In this document: positions 9,374-18,059 of the stretch, one piece after another
Layout: each line of letters starts with the position of its first letter
How positions within the stretch are numbered: position 1 is the stretch's first letter
Assembly: GCF_014212125.1 (NCBI RefSeq)
Contig: NZ_JACJVP010000042.1
Coordinates: 1-64,000 of the forward strand
DNA from: Cohnella nanjingensis
Lineage (GTDB): Bacteria > Bacillota > Bacilli > Paenibacillales > Paenibacillaceae
DNA: 64,000 nt
Direction: 5' to 3'
Translations under genes and position numbers: made by a program
The notes under the pieces: generated by a model
The model's input: only the letters and a program-made list of their open reading frames with translations
Databases searched by the model: none
Told to the model about the DNA's origin: nothing

Positions 9374-10117
9374 CTATCTTTGCGCTCCGTCCGCTTTCCC
9401 CGTCGAACCCACGACCCGGCCGATCACCCGGTCGGCGGCCAGCGGGCCAAAGACGAGGCTGTCGTTGCCGCGCATCGCCGTGTCTCCCAGGACGAAGTAG
9501 GCATCCTCCGGTATTTTTCGCTCAGCCGCGTTCATATGGAAGATCGATTTCGCCGTCCGTTGGCAGGCTTCGCCGCATTCGCCCGTGCCCGGCCGATTGA
9601 TCGTGCGGAAGTACTCCCTTTCCGTTTGTCCCCCTATTCGAAGACGTCCGTAGAACGCATCCAGCTGCCGACCGTCGATATAGATCTGACCGTCCTTGAT
9701 CCGCACGGTCTCGCCGGGCAGGGCGATGACGCGGGCGATCTCCGCATCGGGGAGGCCCGCCTGGGCTTCCGGCGAGGAGCGGACGGTCTCGGGCAGCGAG
9801 AAGTAGACGACGTCTCCGCGCTGCGGTACGCGATCCGGGTAGGTCATCGGATGGATGACGAGCGGACCGACCAAGTCCGATGAATAGGAGCTCTGCAGCC
9901 CCCACATGTTGTCATCGAAATGCGCCGCCGGCAGGAGCCCCGGTCTCGGCTCTACCTGAGCGAGCTTCAATGGCGTATGCGTATCCCTGATTGGAGGCGG
10001 GCTCCCGCTCGCGGGTCCCAGCCACATCCACCAGAGGACGCCGAGGAGCAAGACCGCGCAGACGGCCGTCAACCGAACGGACGGAAAAGGCTGCGCCGTT
10101 GGCTTCCGCATCGCCAT
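9374..10117 (-). CDS. S26-family (signal-peptidase-like) protein with altered catalytic sites
   Basis: A 247-residue membrane protein: one N-terminal transmembrane segment (about 15-35) and a signal-peptidase fold. Box C ('QRGDVVYFSLP'), box D ('ARVIALPGETVRI') and box E ('YFVLGDTAMRGNDS') are recognisable. The Ser box S-M-x-P is not: the aligned region reads 'QSSYSSDLVG'. The general-base Lys before R-V-I is Ala. A similar S26 subfamily with 'SSYSSD' and 'IARV' occurs in other Bacilli as I remember, so this is probably an inherited divergent type and not a local mutation. It is either a peptidase with a different nucleophile or a non-catalytic relative. Standalone gene; the ATG at 10117 has a weak GGTGG site. 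Confidence 0.75.
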   Translation of the reverse strand: MAMRKPTAQPFPSVRLTAVCAVLLLGVLWWMWLGPASGSPPPIRDTHTPLKLAQVEPRPGLLPAAHFDDNMWGLQSSYSSDLVGPLVIHPMTYPDRVPQRGDVVYFSLPETVRSSPEAQAGLPDAEIARVIALPGETVRIKDGQIYIDGRQLDAFYGRLRIGGQTEREYFRTINRPGTGECGEACQRTAKSIFHMNAAERKIPEDAYFVLGDTAMRGNDSLVFGPLAADRVIGRVVGSTGKADGAQR

Positions 10118-10655
10118 GTTCGTTCACCACCGCCATCCTGATTTCCTATATGGACGCAGCTTCCGCCCAAAAGTTTCCATCCGCTCGCAGTCTCGCCGAG
10201 AATCCCTCTTCCGAGGGGCTCAAACCCGGGACCCTGCCGCCGGGAAGGACCCGGATCGCAAGGCGTTTCCGCCGAAAAGGAACTTTCTGCCCGGGCGCTT
10301 CGTCCCGCGAATCGACGGATTCAACCGACCCCGGACCCAATCCGATTGCAAACGGCAGGAAAAATTTACATTTAGAAAATATAGGCATCAATCCCGCTTT
10401 ACAATTCCTCCTTATAATTACCTTTGTAAAGAGCCGATTTTACAATCTACCAACGAGAGATTCGGAGGGATCGAGACTCGCGGAACGGGTTGGGTCGCAA
10501 GATTGAACGGGAACGGATGCAGCAAGCAAAGCACGGATTCGAGAAAAACGCGAAGCAAGGCGACACGGTTTGAGCTAAGACGATGCAGAGAGGCGCAAGC
10601 GAGGCTTAGGCCGCTCGGTATCGTGACCAAAGAATGATAAAAGAAGGGTGACTAG
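10118..10655. other. Long upstream region of the pst operon
   Basis: Divergent spacer of about 540 bp between the S26 gene and the first gene of the phosphate operon. It contains the TTTACA element cluster listed separately. The remaining part (about 10450-10640) is probably a long 5' leader. No protein in it is convincing. Confidence 0.5.
10365..10445 (+). promoter_or_regulatory. Candidate Pho-type promoter: repeated TTTACA boxes and a TATAAT
   Basis: TTTACA occurs at 10365-10370, 10398-10403 and 10439-10444, and the reverse form TTGTAAA at 10424-10430. The last two form a perfect 7-bp inverted repeat with an 8-base gap. A consensus TATAAT lies at 10413-10418 without a good -35, as in activator-dependent promoters. 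Bacillus PhoP binds TT(A/T/C)ACA-like direct repeats near -35. The fit in spacing is only partial (33 bp between the first two), so PhoP control is an inference from the pst genes downstream. Confidence 0.45.
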
Positions 10656-12056
10656 ATGCCAATGTCCATGAAAAAAGCAATCGGGGTAACGCTTCTGGCA
10701 GCAGCCGTCAGCACATCGCTCGTAAGCGCGGCGTCCGCCGCAACGACTACGAAGGCCGCAGCGGTTCAAGTGCAGCAATCCACCTTCGCGATCAACTACC
10801 AGGCTTCGACGATCCGCACCGTGAAGCAAAGCGGCGAGACGCTGGTAGCCGTACGGGATATCGCAGCGGCGCTGAACGCGAAGCTGTCCGTACATAACGG
10901 CATCACGACGGTTGCGCTGGACGGCCATACGGTCGATCTGAAGGCAGGCGACAAGAAGATCACGGTCGACGGCAATGCGGTCAACCTGAGCCAACCGGTC
11001 AAAAGCGTAAACGGAACGGCATTCATCGCGGTTCGTCCGCTCGTGCAAGGACTGGGCGGCACGCTGGCCACGTCGGGCGGCCAGATCGCGATCAACACGA
11101 TCAAGCTGCTCGCGGGCGCCGAGAATCCGCGCTTCGTCCGCGCCGGACAGATCCTCGTCTCCGTCCCTGCAGGCGAATCCCGCACGGAATACCTGATCGA
11201 CGCGAAGACCGGCAAGTCGAGCGAGCTGCTGAAGACGACGGACGCTTCCGATCTGATCGTCGCGCCGAACGGCGCCAAGGCAGCATACACGGATTCGACC
11301 GGCGCGGTATACGTCATCGACCTGGCTACCAAGCAAAGCGCGCAAGTCAGCGCGGATACGAGCATCAAGGCCGAGCTGGTATGGGCGGCGGACAGCAGCC
11401 TGCTGTACTTCCTTCAAGGAGACAAGGGCACGGTCATCGCGCAGCTTGACCCGGCCAACGGCACGATCAAGACGATCCTGGACGACAAGGTCGACTACAA
11501 GTCGAGCCTGAACGTCTCCCCGGACGGCAAGAAGTTCACCTACGTCGTCACCGCGCTCGGCAAAGTCACGAGCGACGCGACCAACGTTGACGAAGACAAA
11601 GTATCGATCGACTTCGCGGGCACGGGCGGCCAAGTCTACCTCGTTGACGTATCGGTCGAGAAGCCGGCTGCCGTGAAGCTGACGACGACGTCCGACGACA
11701 AGCTGTTCCTGCAATCCGCGGACGGCAGCGCCGCCTACTACGTCAGCGTTCCGGAAGGCGACGGCAACGCGAGCGTCGTCGCCGTCGACAAAGACGCCAA
11801 AGCCTCCGCGCTCTTCGGCGAAGGCGACGTCCTGGAGATCGCCCTGTCCGGCGGCAAGCTCTACGTCCTGACGCAAGTCAGCGACAGCGCGACGGCCGTC
11901 TACGAAGTCGATCCGGCGTCCGGCGCCAAGACGAAGCTGTACGATCTGTCCGGCGACGTCTCGGGCTTCATCGCGAACGGTTCCGAGATCGCGGTAGAGA
12001 ACGGCGGCCAAGTGTACGCCCGCATCGGCGACCAATGGAAGCCGATCACCAAGTAA
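10656..12056 (+). CDS. Secreted stalk-domain / beta-propeller protein, first gene of the pst operon
   Basis: A 466-residue exported protein. It has a Sec signal peptide (MKKA..LLAAAVSTSLVSAASA, cleavage after A-S-A near residue 30) and a copper-amine-oxidase-N 'stalk' domain (about 45-150; 'ALNAKLSVHNGITTVALDG', 'GTAFIAVRPLVQGLGG'). A long C-terminal part of short repeated beta strands follows ('LIVAPNGAKAAYTDSTGAVYVIDL', 'LNVSPDGKKFTYVV'), like a PD40/WD40 propeller. No enzyme motif is seen. AAGGGTG precedes the ATG at 10656. It lies 83 bp upstream of pstS with no terminator between, behind Pho-like boxes, so a role at the cell surface under phosphate limitation is inferred. The exact function is unknown. 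Confidence 0.75.
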   Translation: MPMSMKKAIGVTLLAAAVSTSLVSAASAATTTKAAAVQVQQSTFAINYQASTIRTVKQSGETLVAVRDIAAALNAKLSVHNGITTVALDGHTVDLKAGDKKITVDGNAVNLSQPVKSVNGTAFIAVRPLVQGLGGTLATSGGQIAINTIKLLAGAENPRFVRAGQILVSVPAGESRTEYLIDAKTGKSSELLKTTDASDLIVAPNGAKAAYTDSTGAVYVIDLATKQSAQVSADTSIKAELVWAADSSLLYFLQGDKGTVIAQLDPANGTIKTILDDKVDYKSSLNVSPDGKKFTYVVTALGKVTSDATNVDEDKVSIDFAGTGGQVYLVDVSVEKPAAVKLTTTSDDKLFLQSADGSAAYYVSVPEGDGNASVVAVDKDAKASALFGEGDVLEIALSGGKLYVLTQVSDSATAVYEVDPASGAKTKLYDLSGDVSGFIANGSEIAVENGGQVYARIGDQWKPITK

Positions 12057-12139
12057 GGCGAAAAGTCTAACAACGCCCGCAAGACCAAGGAATCAACCTA
12101 ACCATTCATCATGCAAGAACTGAGAGGAGCCCTTATCCC

Positions 12140-12997
12140 ATGAAAAAATGGTTCAAGAGCCTTACGACGATCGCCCTGGCGGTCTCCCTGACCGCGGTCG
12201 GCGCATCCGCCGCCGGCGCGGCAAGCAGCCTCAAAGGCAGCGTCGTCATCAACGGATCTTCGGCCCTGCTGCCGCTGACCCTGCAAGCGAAGAACGAATT
12301 CCAGAAGCTGAACCCGAAGGTGAAGATCTCCGCGTCCGCCGCCGGCTCCATCACGGGCCCGCAATCGGTCCGCAAAGGCATCGCCGACATCGGCGCGGTC
12401 GACTGGGACGCTTCCCTCGACGTGCCCGGCTTCAAGAAGTTCGACGGCCAAGTGGCCAACCCGGTCGCCGTCACCGTATTCGCCGCGATCGTCCACAAGG
12501 ACGTGAAGGTGGACAGCTTGACGACGAAGCAGCTGCAAGACATCTTCTCCGGCAAGATCACCAACTGGAAGGACGTAGGCGGCGACGACGCGAACATCGT
12601 GGTGGTCAACCGCAAGTTCGGTTCCGGCACGCGCGTCAACTTCCAGATGAAGGCGCTCGAAGGCAAAGAATTCATGAGCAAAGGCGACAACTACAAGGAA
12701 ACGGGCTCCAGCGGCGAGATGAAGACGGCCGTCGAATCGACCCCGAACGCGATCGGCTATATCGACCTGCCGTACGTGACGAGCAAGATGAAGGCCGTCA
12801 AGATCAACAACGTCGCGCCGAACGAAGCGAACGTCCTGAACGGCACGTACAAGGTCTGGGGCATCGGCTACTTCATGACGAAGGGCCAACCGTCGGGCGC
12901 GACCAAGGCGTTCATCGAGTACATCCAAAGCGAGAAGTTCCAACAAGGCTCGCTGAAGAAGCTGAAGTTCATCCCGCTGTCCGCCGTCAAGAAGTAA
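12140..12997 (+). CDS. pstS: Phosphate ABC transporter, substrate-binding protein PstS
   Basis: A 285-residue extracellular phosphate-binding protein. Ligand motifs are visible: 'INGSSALLPLT' at the mature N-terminus, 'ADIGAVDWDAS' and 'NRKFGSGTRVNF' (the GSGTR loop). The signal peptide ends in 'ASAAGA' and has no Cys, so unlike most Gram-positive binding proteins this one carries no lipobox and should be released or held by something else. GAGAGGAG precedes the ATG. It is followed by pstC-pstA-pstB-phoU in the usual order. Confidence 0.95.
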   Translation: MKKWFKSLTTIALAVSLTAVGASAAGAASSLKGSVVINGSSALLPLTLQAKNEFQKLNPKVKISASAAGSITGPQSVRKGIADIGAVDWDASLDVPGFKKFDGQVANPVAVTVFAAIVHKDVKVDSLTTKQLQDIFSGKITNWKDVGGDDANIVVVNRKFGSGTRVNFQMKALEGKEFMSKGDNYKETGSSGEMKTAVESTPNAIGYIDLPYVTSKMKAVKINNVAPNEANVLNGTYKVWGIGYFMTKGQPSGATKAFIEYIQSEKFQQGSLKKLKFIPLSAVKK

Positions 12998-13097
12998 TCC
13001 GCGTCTCGAATCGCTCCCTATGAATATATCGAAGAGCCAGCCAGCTTCAGCGTCATGGCGCCGAGCTGGCTTCTCTTCGTAAAAGGAGACCCTGCAC

Positions 13098-14060
13098 ATG
13101 CTAGACCTTCATCCAACCGGCCAAGCTTCGGCCTCCGCCGAGCTCGGCACGAGCCTGCGGGCCGGCTCCGGTCCGTCGTTCGATCGCAAGGCGCGGCTGC
13201 GGCTGTTCAACTCCGCCTTCAAGATCGCCTGCATCGCGGCCGCCGGGTTCGTCTGCCTGATTCTGCTCTGTATCTTGTTCTTCATGTTCCGCACCGGCAT
13301 CTTGACGTTCCGCGACGTCTCGTTCAGCGAATTCTTCTTCTCGACGAACTGGGATCCCGAGAACGAGAGCTACGGCGCGCTCCTCTTCATCTTCGGCACG
13401 TTCGCTTTGACCGCCTTGACGCTGCTGTTCTCCGTGCCGTTCTCCGTCATCATCGCCATCTTCCTCGCGGAGATGACGCCGGCCTGGCTGCGCAATCTGC
13501 TCCGTCCGGTGCTCGACCTGCTGGTCGGCATTCCGTCCGTCGTCTACGGCTTCCTGGGCATGACGCTGCTCGTGCCGATGCTGCGGGACCTTACCGGACA
13601 TGAGCTGGCCGACGGCTTGCTCGCCGCCTCGATCGTGCTGACCATCATGGTGTTGCCTACGATCAGCCGGATCAGCGACGACGCGATCACCGCCGTTCCG
13701 AAGAAGTATCGCGACGCGTCCTATGCGCTGGGCTCCAACCGCTTCCAGACGATCGTCCGCGTCGTGATCCCGGCGGCCAGCCGCGGCATCCTGTACGCCG
13801 TCATCCTCGGGATGGCGCGCGCCATCGGCGAGACGATGGCCGTCGTCATGGTCATCGGCAATACCGCTCAGATCGCGGACAGCTTGTTCAAGCCGACCGC
13901 CGTCCTGACGAGCAACATCGTCATGCAGATCTCGAGCGTCGAGTTCGACTCCACCTGGAACCACGCGCTGTACATGATGGGCTTCCTGCTGCTCGTGATC
14001 TCGCTCCTGATGATCGTCGTCATGCGGTTCCTGCAGCAACGAGGAGGGAAGAACGCATGA
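13098..14060 (+). CDS. pstC: Phosphate ABC transporter permease PstC
   Basis: A 320-residue inner-membrane permease with about six transmembrane helices. The BPD-transport (EAA) loop region reads 'ITAVPKKYRDASYALGSNRFQTIVRVVIPAA', which contacts PstB. A cytoplasmic N-terminal tail of about 35 residues precedes the first helix. AAAAGGAG lies upstream of ATG 13098. Its stop overlaps the pstA start (ATGA, 14057-14060), which suggests coupled translation. Confidence 0.95.
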   Translation: MLDLHPTGQASASAELGTSLRAGSGPSFDRKARLRLFNSAFKIACIAAAGFVCLILLCILFFMFRTGILTFRDVSFSEFFFSTNWDPENESYGALLFIFGTFALTALTLLFSVPFSVIIAIFLAEMTPAWLRNLLRPVLDLLVGIPSVVYGFLGMTLLVPMLRDLTGHELADGLLAASIVLTIMVLPTISRISDDAITAVPKKYRDASYALGSNRFQTIVRVVIPAASRGILYAVILGMARAIGETMAVVMVIGNTAQIADSLFKPTAVLTSNIVMQISSVEFDSTWNHALYMMGFLLLVISLLMIVVMRFLQQRGGKNA

Positions 14061-14956
14061 CCGACCGGTCGGCATCCGCGCCTAGCGCGTTCGGCAAGCG
14101 GAGCGGCGCCTCCGCGATCTACAACCGGCTGTTCACCGGATTCGTCTGGTTCGTCGGGATCTGCGTCATTCTCTTTATCCTGGGCCTCTTGTTCCTGCTC
14201 CTGCAGAAAGGACTGCCCAAACTGACCTGGGACTTCCTATACGGACTGCCCAGCGAGATCGAAGAGGGCGGGGGCATCGGACCCGCGCTGTTCAATTCGT
14301 TCTACGTGCTGTTCCTGTCGCTCGCGATCTCCATTCCGCTCGGCCTGGCGGCCGGCATCTACCTGGCGGAGTTCGCGCCGGACAACAAGTGGATCGGCCT
14401 CGTCCGCATCTGCGTCGAAGGGCTATCCTCGGTCCCTTCGATCATCTTCGGTCTGTTCGGCATCGCGATCTTCGTCGAGATGTTCCAGGTGGGCCTCACG
14501 ATCCTGGGCGGCGCGGTGAGCCTCGCCTTCCTGAATCTGCCCGTGCTGACGCGCGTGACGGAGGAGTCGATCCGGGCCGTGCCGGTCGAGATGAAGAACG
14601 CTTCGTTCGCGCTCGGCTCCACGCATCTGCAGACGATTCGACGCGTGCTCATCCCCGTCGCGCTGAACGGGATCATCACCGGCATCTGCCTCGTGGCCGG
14701 CCGGGCGTTCGGCGAGAGCGCCGTCATCATCCTGACCGCAGGCGTGACGACGTCCGGATCGATGTGGGACTTCAACCTGTTCTCCCCGGGCGAGACGCTG
14801 GCCGTCCATCTCTGGTACGTCCAGTCCGAGGCGATCGTGCCGGACGCGCAGGAGATCGCCCAGAAGGCGACCGCCGTCCTGATCTTCTTCGTCCTGCTCA
14901 TCAACGTCGTCTTCCGCGTGCCGCTCTGGCTGAACGGACGCAAGACCAAGCTGTAG
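14057..14956 (+). CDS. pstA: Phosphate ABC transporter permease PstA
   Basis: A 299-residue partner permease of PstC, six predicted helices. The EAA-type loop is 'IRAVPVEMKNASFALGSTHLQTIRRVLIPVAL'. GAGGAGGG ahead of ATG 14057 lies inside the end of pstC, and the two genes overlap by four bases. It ends in TAG, which shows that TAG is used as an ordinary stop in this genome. Confidence 0.95.
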   Translation: MTDRSASAPSAFGKRSGASAIYNRLFTGFVWFVGICVILFILGLLFLLLQKGLPKLTWDFLYGLPSEIEEGGGIGPALFNSFYVLFLSLAISIPLGLAAGIYLAEFAPDNKWIGLVRICVEGLSSVPSIIFGLFGIAIFVEMFQVGLTILGGAVSLAFLNLPVLTRVTEESIRAVPVEMKNASFALGSTHLQTIRRVLIPVALNGIITGICLVAGRAFGESAVIILTAGVTTSGSMWDFNLFSPGETLAVHLWYVQSEAIVPDAQEIAQKATAVLIFFVLLINVVFRVPLWLNGRKTKL

Positions 14957-15001
14957 CCGGCACGCGCCCAGCGCGGCCTATACGATACGGGAGGAAATCT
15001 C

Positions 15002-15757
15002 ATGCAAGCGATCATCGAGATTGAGAAGCTAAATCTGTTCTACGGGGCGTTCCAAGCGCTTAAGAATGTGTCGATGGAGGTTCCCGAGCGGGCGATCACC
15101 GCCTTCATCGGACCGTCCGGGTGCGGCAAGTCGACGCTGCTGCGCACGCTGAACCGGATGAACGACATGATCCAAGGGACGAGAATCGAAGGGAAGATCG
15201 AGATCGGCGGCGCGGATATCTATTCGAACGACGTGCACGTGGAGACCCTCCGCAAGAAGGTCGGCATGGTCTTCCAGCAGCCGAACCCGTTCCCGAAGTC
15301 GATCTATGACAACGTCGCATACGGTCCCCGCCTGCACGGCATCCGCAAGAAGCAGGAGCTCGACGAGATCGTCGAATCGAGCTTGCGTTCGGCCGCGCTG
15401 TGGGACGAAGTGAAGGATTATCTCAAGCGTTCCGCCCTCAGCCTGTCCGGCGGCCAGCAGCAGCGGATGTGCATCGCCCGCGCGCTGGCGGTAGGCCCCG
15501 ACATCCTGCTCATGGACGAAGCGACGTCGGCGCTCGATCCGATCTCGACGCTCAAGATCGAGGAGCTCGCGCAGGAGCTCAAGGACAAATACACGATCGT
15601 CATGGTGACGCACAACATGCACCAGGCCGCGCGCGTGTCGCACCAGACCGTCTTTTTCCTGAACGGAGAGGTCGTCGAATATTCGGATACGGAGAAGCTG
15701 TTCTCCGATCCGTCGGACCAGCGCACGGAAGATTACATCAGCGGACGCTTCGGTTGA
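15002..15757 (+). CDS. pstB: Phosphate ABC transporter ATP-binding protein PstB
   Basis: A 251-residue ATPase that drives phosphate uptake. Walker A is 'GPSGCGKST', the Q-loop is in '[22 protein letters not shown]' (a PstB-typical stretch), the signature is 'LSGGQQQR', Walker B is '[12 protein letters not shown]' and the switch His is in 'VMVTHNM'. GGGAGG precedes the ATG at 15002. It sits between pstA and phoU with short gaps. Confidence 0.97.
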   Translation: MQAIIEIEKLNLFYGAFQALKNVSMEVPERAITAFIGPSGCGKSTLLRTLNRMNDMIQGTRIEGKIEIGGADIYSNDVHVETLRKKVGMVFQQPNPFPKSIYDNVAYGPRLHGIRKKQELDEIVESSLRSAALWDEVKDYLKRSALSLSGGQQQRMCIARALAVGPDILLMDEATSALDPISTLKIEELAQELKDKYTIVMVTHNMHQAARVSHQTVFFLNGEVVEYSDTEKLFSDPSDQRTEDYISGRFG

Positions 15758-15798
15758 TCCGAACGTCCAGCGGACGATGAGAGCAGGGGGATGAAGCC

Positions 15799-16458
15799 AT
15801 GACCGTGAGAAAAGAGTTCGACCGCGGACTGGGAGAGATGCAGACGCTCCTCGCGGAGATGGGCGATCGGGTGGAGCGGGCGCTGGCCGAGGCGATGGAC
15901 GCGTTGGAGAGCCTCAACGCGATCAAAGCCCGCAAGATCGTGAAGGCCGATCTCGAGCTGAACCGGCTGGAAGAGCGCGTCACCGATCTGGGCGCGAAGC
16001 TGCTCGCGACGCAGCAGCCGGTCGCGAAGGACCTGCGCCGCATCCTCGCCGCGTTCAAGATCGCATCGGATCTCGAACGGATGGGAGACCTCGCCGTCGA
16101 TATCGCCAAGGTGGTACTGCGGCTGGAGGGGCAGACGCTCATCAAGCCGTTGATCGACCTGCCGCGGATGGGCGAGATCGTGCGCGTCATGATCGGCGAC
16201 GCGGTACAGTCGTTCGTCCAGGAGAACGTCGATCTCGCCTACAAGATGGCGAAGGACGACGACCTGGTCGACGCGCTCTACAGCCAGATCATCCGCGAGC
16301 TGCTGACCATTATGGTCGAGGATCCGAAGACGATCTCGCAGGCGACGCTGCTCAGCTTCGTCGGCCGCTATATCGAGCGGATCGCGGACCATGCGACGAA
16401 CATCGGTGAGAGCACCGTTTATCTGGTGACCGGATCGCGCCCGGACTTGAACGCCTAA
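15799..16458 (+). CDS. phoU: Phosphate signalling regulator PhoU
   Basis: A 219-residue all-alpha protein with two PhoU repeats (three-helix bundles, about 1-105 and 115-215). Acidic metal-site motifs are seen in 'ASDLERMGDLAVDIAK' and 'ERIADHATNIGES', the E/D-x-x-x-D clusters of the family. It is thought to link Pst transport with the PhoR kinase and to limit uptake. It is the last gene of the operon, 41 bp after pstB, before a strong terminator. No phoPR pair lies in the window. Confidence 0.95.
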   Translation: MTVRKEFDRGLGEMQTLLAEMGDRVERALAEAMDALESLNAIKARKIVKADLELNRLEERVTDLGAKLLATQQPVAKDLRRILAAFKIASDLERMGDLAVDIAKVVLRLEGQTLIKPLIDLPRMGEIVRVMIGDAVQSFVQENVDLAYKMAKDDDLVDALYSQIIRELLTIMVEDPKTISQATLLSFVGRYIERIADHATNIGESTVYLVTGSRPDLNA

Positions 16459-16466
16459 GCGACGCA

Positions 16467-16506
16467 ACGCCAAGAGCAGCCCCGCAGGGGCTGCTCTTGG
16501 CGTTTA
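16467..16506. terminator. Terminator shared by the pst operon and the convergent electron-transfer genes
   Basis: A perfect 17-bp stem, ACGCCAAGAGCAGCCCC / its complement, with loop GCA, followed by TTTA. Confidence 0.9.
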
Positions 16507-16525
16507 TGTCGGGGGGAGCGGGTAA

Positions 16526-17098
16526 TTAGTGGGGCAGCTGCCGGGCAGCCGACCGCTTGTCTGCCGCGCTGCGCGCGGCGAAGCGGTAGCCGCACAGGAC
16601 GAGCGTCGCGAGACCCGTGGCGACATACATTCCCTGCACCCAGCCGTCGCGGGTATCCGTCCCGAGGGCGAAGCCGTGGAGGAGCGCGAGAAAGTAGCCG
16701 GGGAAAGCCAGATAGTGAATGGCCCGCCACGCTCTCTTGCCGATCCGCTTCGCCAGATCCGAGCTTAGGACGAGCAGCAGCGAGGAATAGCATGCGAGCG
16801 TCCCGATGCCGATGAGGAACCGATGGTCTCGGGCGGCGAACGGAACGGCCAATTCATAGAGGCTGTAGCCGACATAGCTGTCGTAGATCAGCACCAAGCC
16901 GTGCAAGAGTCCGAACAAGAGCCCGAACCAGCCGGCGGATTGGTGCAGCATCAGGAGAGCCGCGCGGCGTTCGGGACGGACGAGACGCATGCTCGTCAGG
17001 ATCCCGCCGACGGTAGAGACGAACAAGAGCAGGTAGGCGGTCAGCCCGGCTGCCCGGGTCGTCGTCCATACCGTGAGCCAATCATTCAAGTGTCGCAT
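16526..17098 (-). CDS. Ferric-reductase-like transmembrane haem protein
   Basis: A 190-residue membrane protein with about five or six helices. It belongs to the ferric reductase-like transmembrane group (YedZ/MsrQ-like). Candidate haem His residues lie within helices in 'LMLHQSAGWFGLLFGLLHGLVLIYD' and 'AIHYLAFPGYFLALLHGFALG', spaced as in b-haem binding helix pairs. There is no NAD- or FAD-binding domain, so electrons must come from a partner or quinone. Its start overlaps the end of the ApbE gene by 17 bp. The order small protein - ApbE - this gene suggests one operon. Confidence 0.8.
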   Translation of the reverse strand: MRHLNDWLTVWTTTRAAGLTAYLLLFVSTVGGILTSMRLVRPERRAALLMLHQSAGWFGLLFGLLHGLVLIYDSYVGYSLYELAVPFAARDHRFLIGIGTLACYSSLLLVLSSDLAKRIGKRAWRAIHYLAFPGYFLALLHGFALGTDTRDGWVQGMYVATGLATLVLCGYRFAARSAADKRSAARQLPH

Positions 17099-18059
17099 AG
17101 CTAACCCTTCCTTCTATCACACAGGCGGATACCGCGGGATCGGCGAGGACGGAGAGATCCCGCCCCACCGCGATATAGGCGCAATCCGGGCGTTTGCGCT
17201 TCAGCCAGGGAATGCCCTTCCGCGAGCCCAGAATGAGGAGACATTTGGCGTATACCTCCGCGGCCGTCGCGTCCGGGGCGAAAACGGTCGCCTGTAAGAG
17301 ATCGGACCGGGCCGGCGTCAGGGTCGAGGGGTCGAGGAGATGATGCAGCTCGCGGCCGCCGGCGTCGCGCCACCGCCGCTTCGCCGCGCTGCTCGTGGCG
17401 ATGCCGGCGGCAAAGGGGAGGCGAAGCGCGACGAGATCGGCTTCGGCGTCGTAAGGATGCGCTATACCGATCTCCCAACCGTTCGGAGGCGCGCCCCACA
17501 GCGCCATATCCCCGCCCGCGTCCACGGCGCCGGTCGGCACGCCTTCGGCTTGCAGCCGAGCAGCCAGCCGCGCGGCGCTCCAGCCTTTGGCGATGCCGCC
17601 GAGATCGATGGCGACGCCGGGGCTGAGCGACACGCCACCGTCCGGGGCTTCCAGATCCGCGAGCGTCATGGAGACCGGGGGCGCCGTCCCGACGCCTGTC
17701 TCCGCGCGGCGCGGCCTGTAGGGCGCCGCCGGACGATCGGCCAGCCGCTCAAAGCTCTCGGCATAGCCGTATCCGGACAAGACGGCGCCCAGAAAGGGGT
17801 TGAATACGCCGTCCGTCTCCAGATGATAGCGATGCGCCTTCAGAAGGACTTGCCGCAGCGGCGGCGAGGGCCGAAAGGCGGCGCCCGCCGAACGGTTCAA
17901 GGCGGACAGCTCGCTGTCCGGGCGGAAACGGCTGAGGTTCCGTTCGGCGTCCGCGAACCAGGCTTCCGCAAGCTCGCGCCCGGACGCGCCAAGCCCTGCC
18001 GTGGCGATCGTCGTATTCATGGCTTCGAACGTATGTCTGCTGCGATCCGCGGCGGCCAT
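17082..18059 (-). CDS. apbE: FAD:protein FMN transferase (ApbE family)
   Basis: A 325-residue flavin transferase that attaches FMN covalently to Ser/Thr of exported or membrane partner proteins using FAD and Mg2+. Family motifs: 'DLGGIAKGWSAARLAARL', 'GAVDAGGDMALWG', 'GIATSSAAKRRW' and 'LHHLLDPSTLTPA'. No clear signal peptide or lipobox is visible at the N-terminus, unlike many ApbE proteins, so its side of the membrane is open. Its ATG shares one base with the stop of the upstream small gene (TGATG), and it overlaps the reductase gene downstream, a strong sign of coupled translation. Confidence 0.9.
   Translation of the reverse strand: MAAADRSRHTFEAMNTTIATAGLGASGRELAEAWFADAERNLSRFRPDSELSALNRSAGAAFRPSPPLRQVLLKAHRYHLETDGVFNPFLGAVLSGYGYAESFERLADRPAAPYRPRRAETGVGTAPPVSMTLADLEAPDGGVSLSPGVAIDLGGIAKGWSAARLAARLQAEGVPTGAVDAGGDMALWGAPPNGWEIGIAHPYDAEADLVALRLPFAAGIATSSAAKRRWRDAGGRELHHLLDPSTLTPARSDLLQATVFAPDATAAEVYAKCLLILGSRKGIPWLKRKRPDCAYIAVGRDLSVLADPAVSACVIEGRVSYATLE

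Noticed and set aside
9374-10117. Normal type I signal peptidase (lepB/sip)
   Set aside because: The Ser box and base Lys are not present, so the plain name would mislead.
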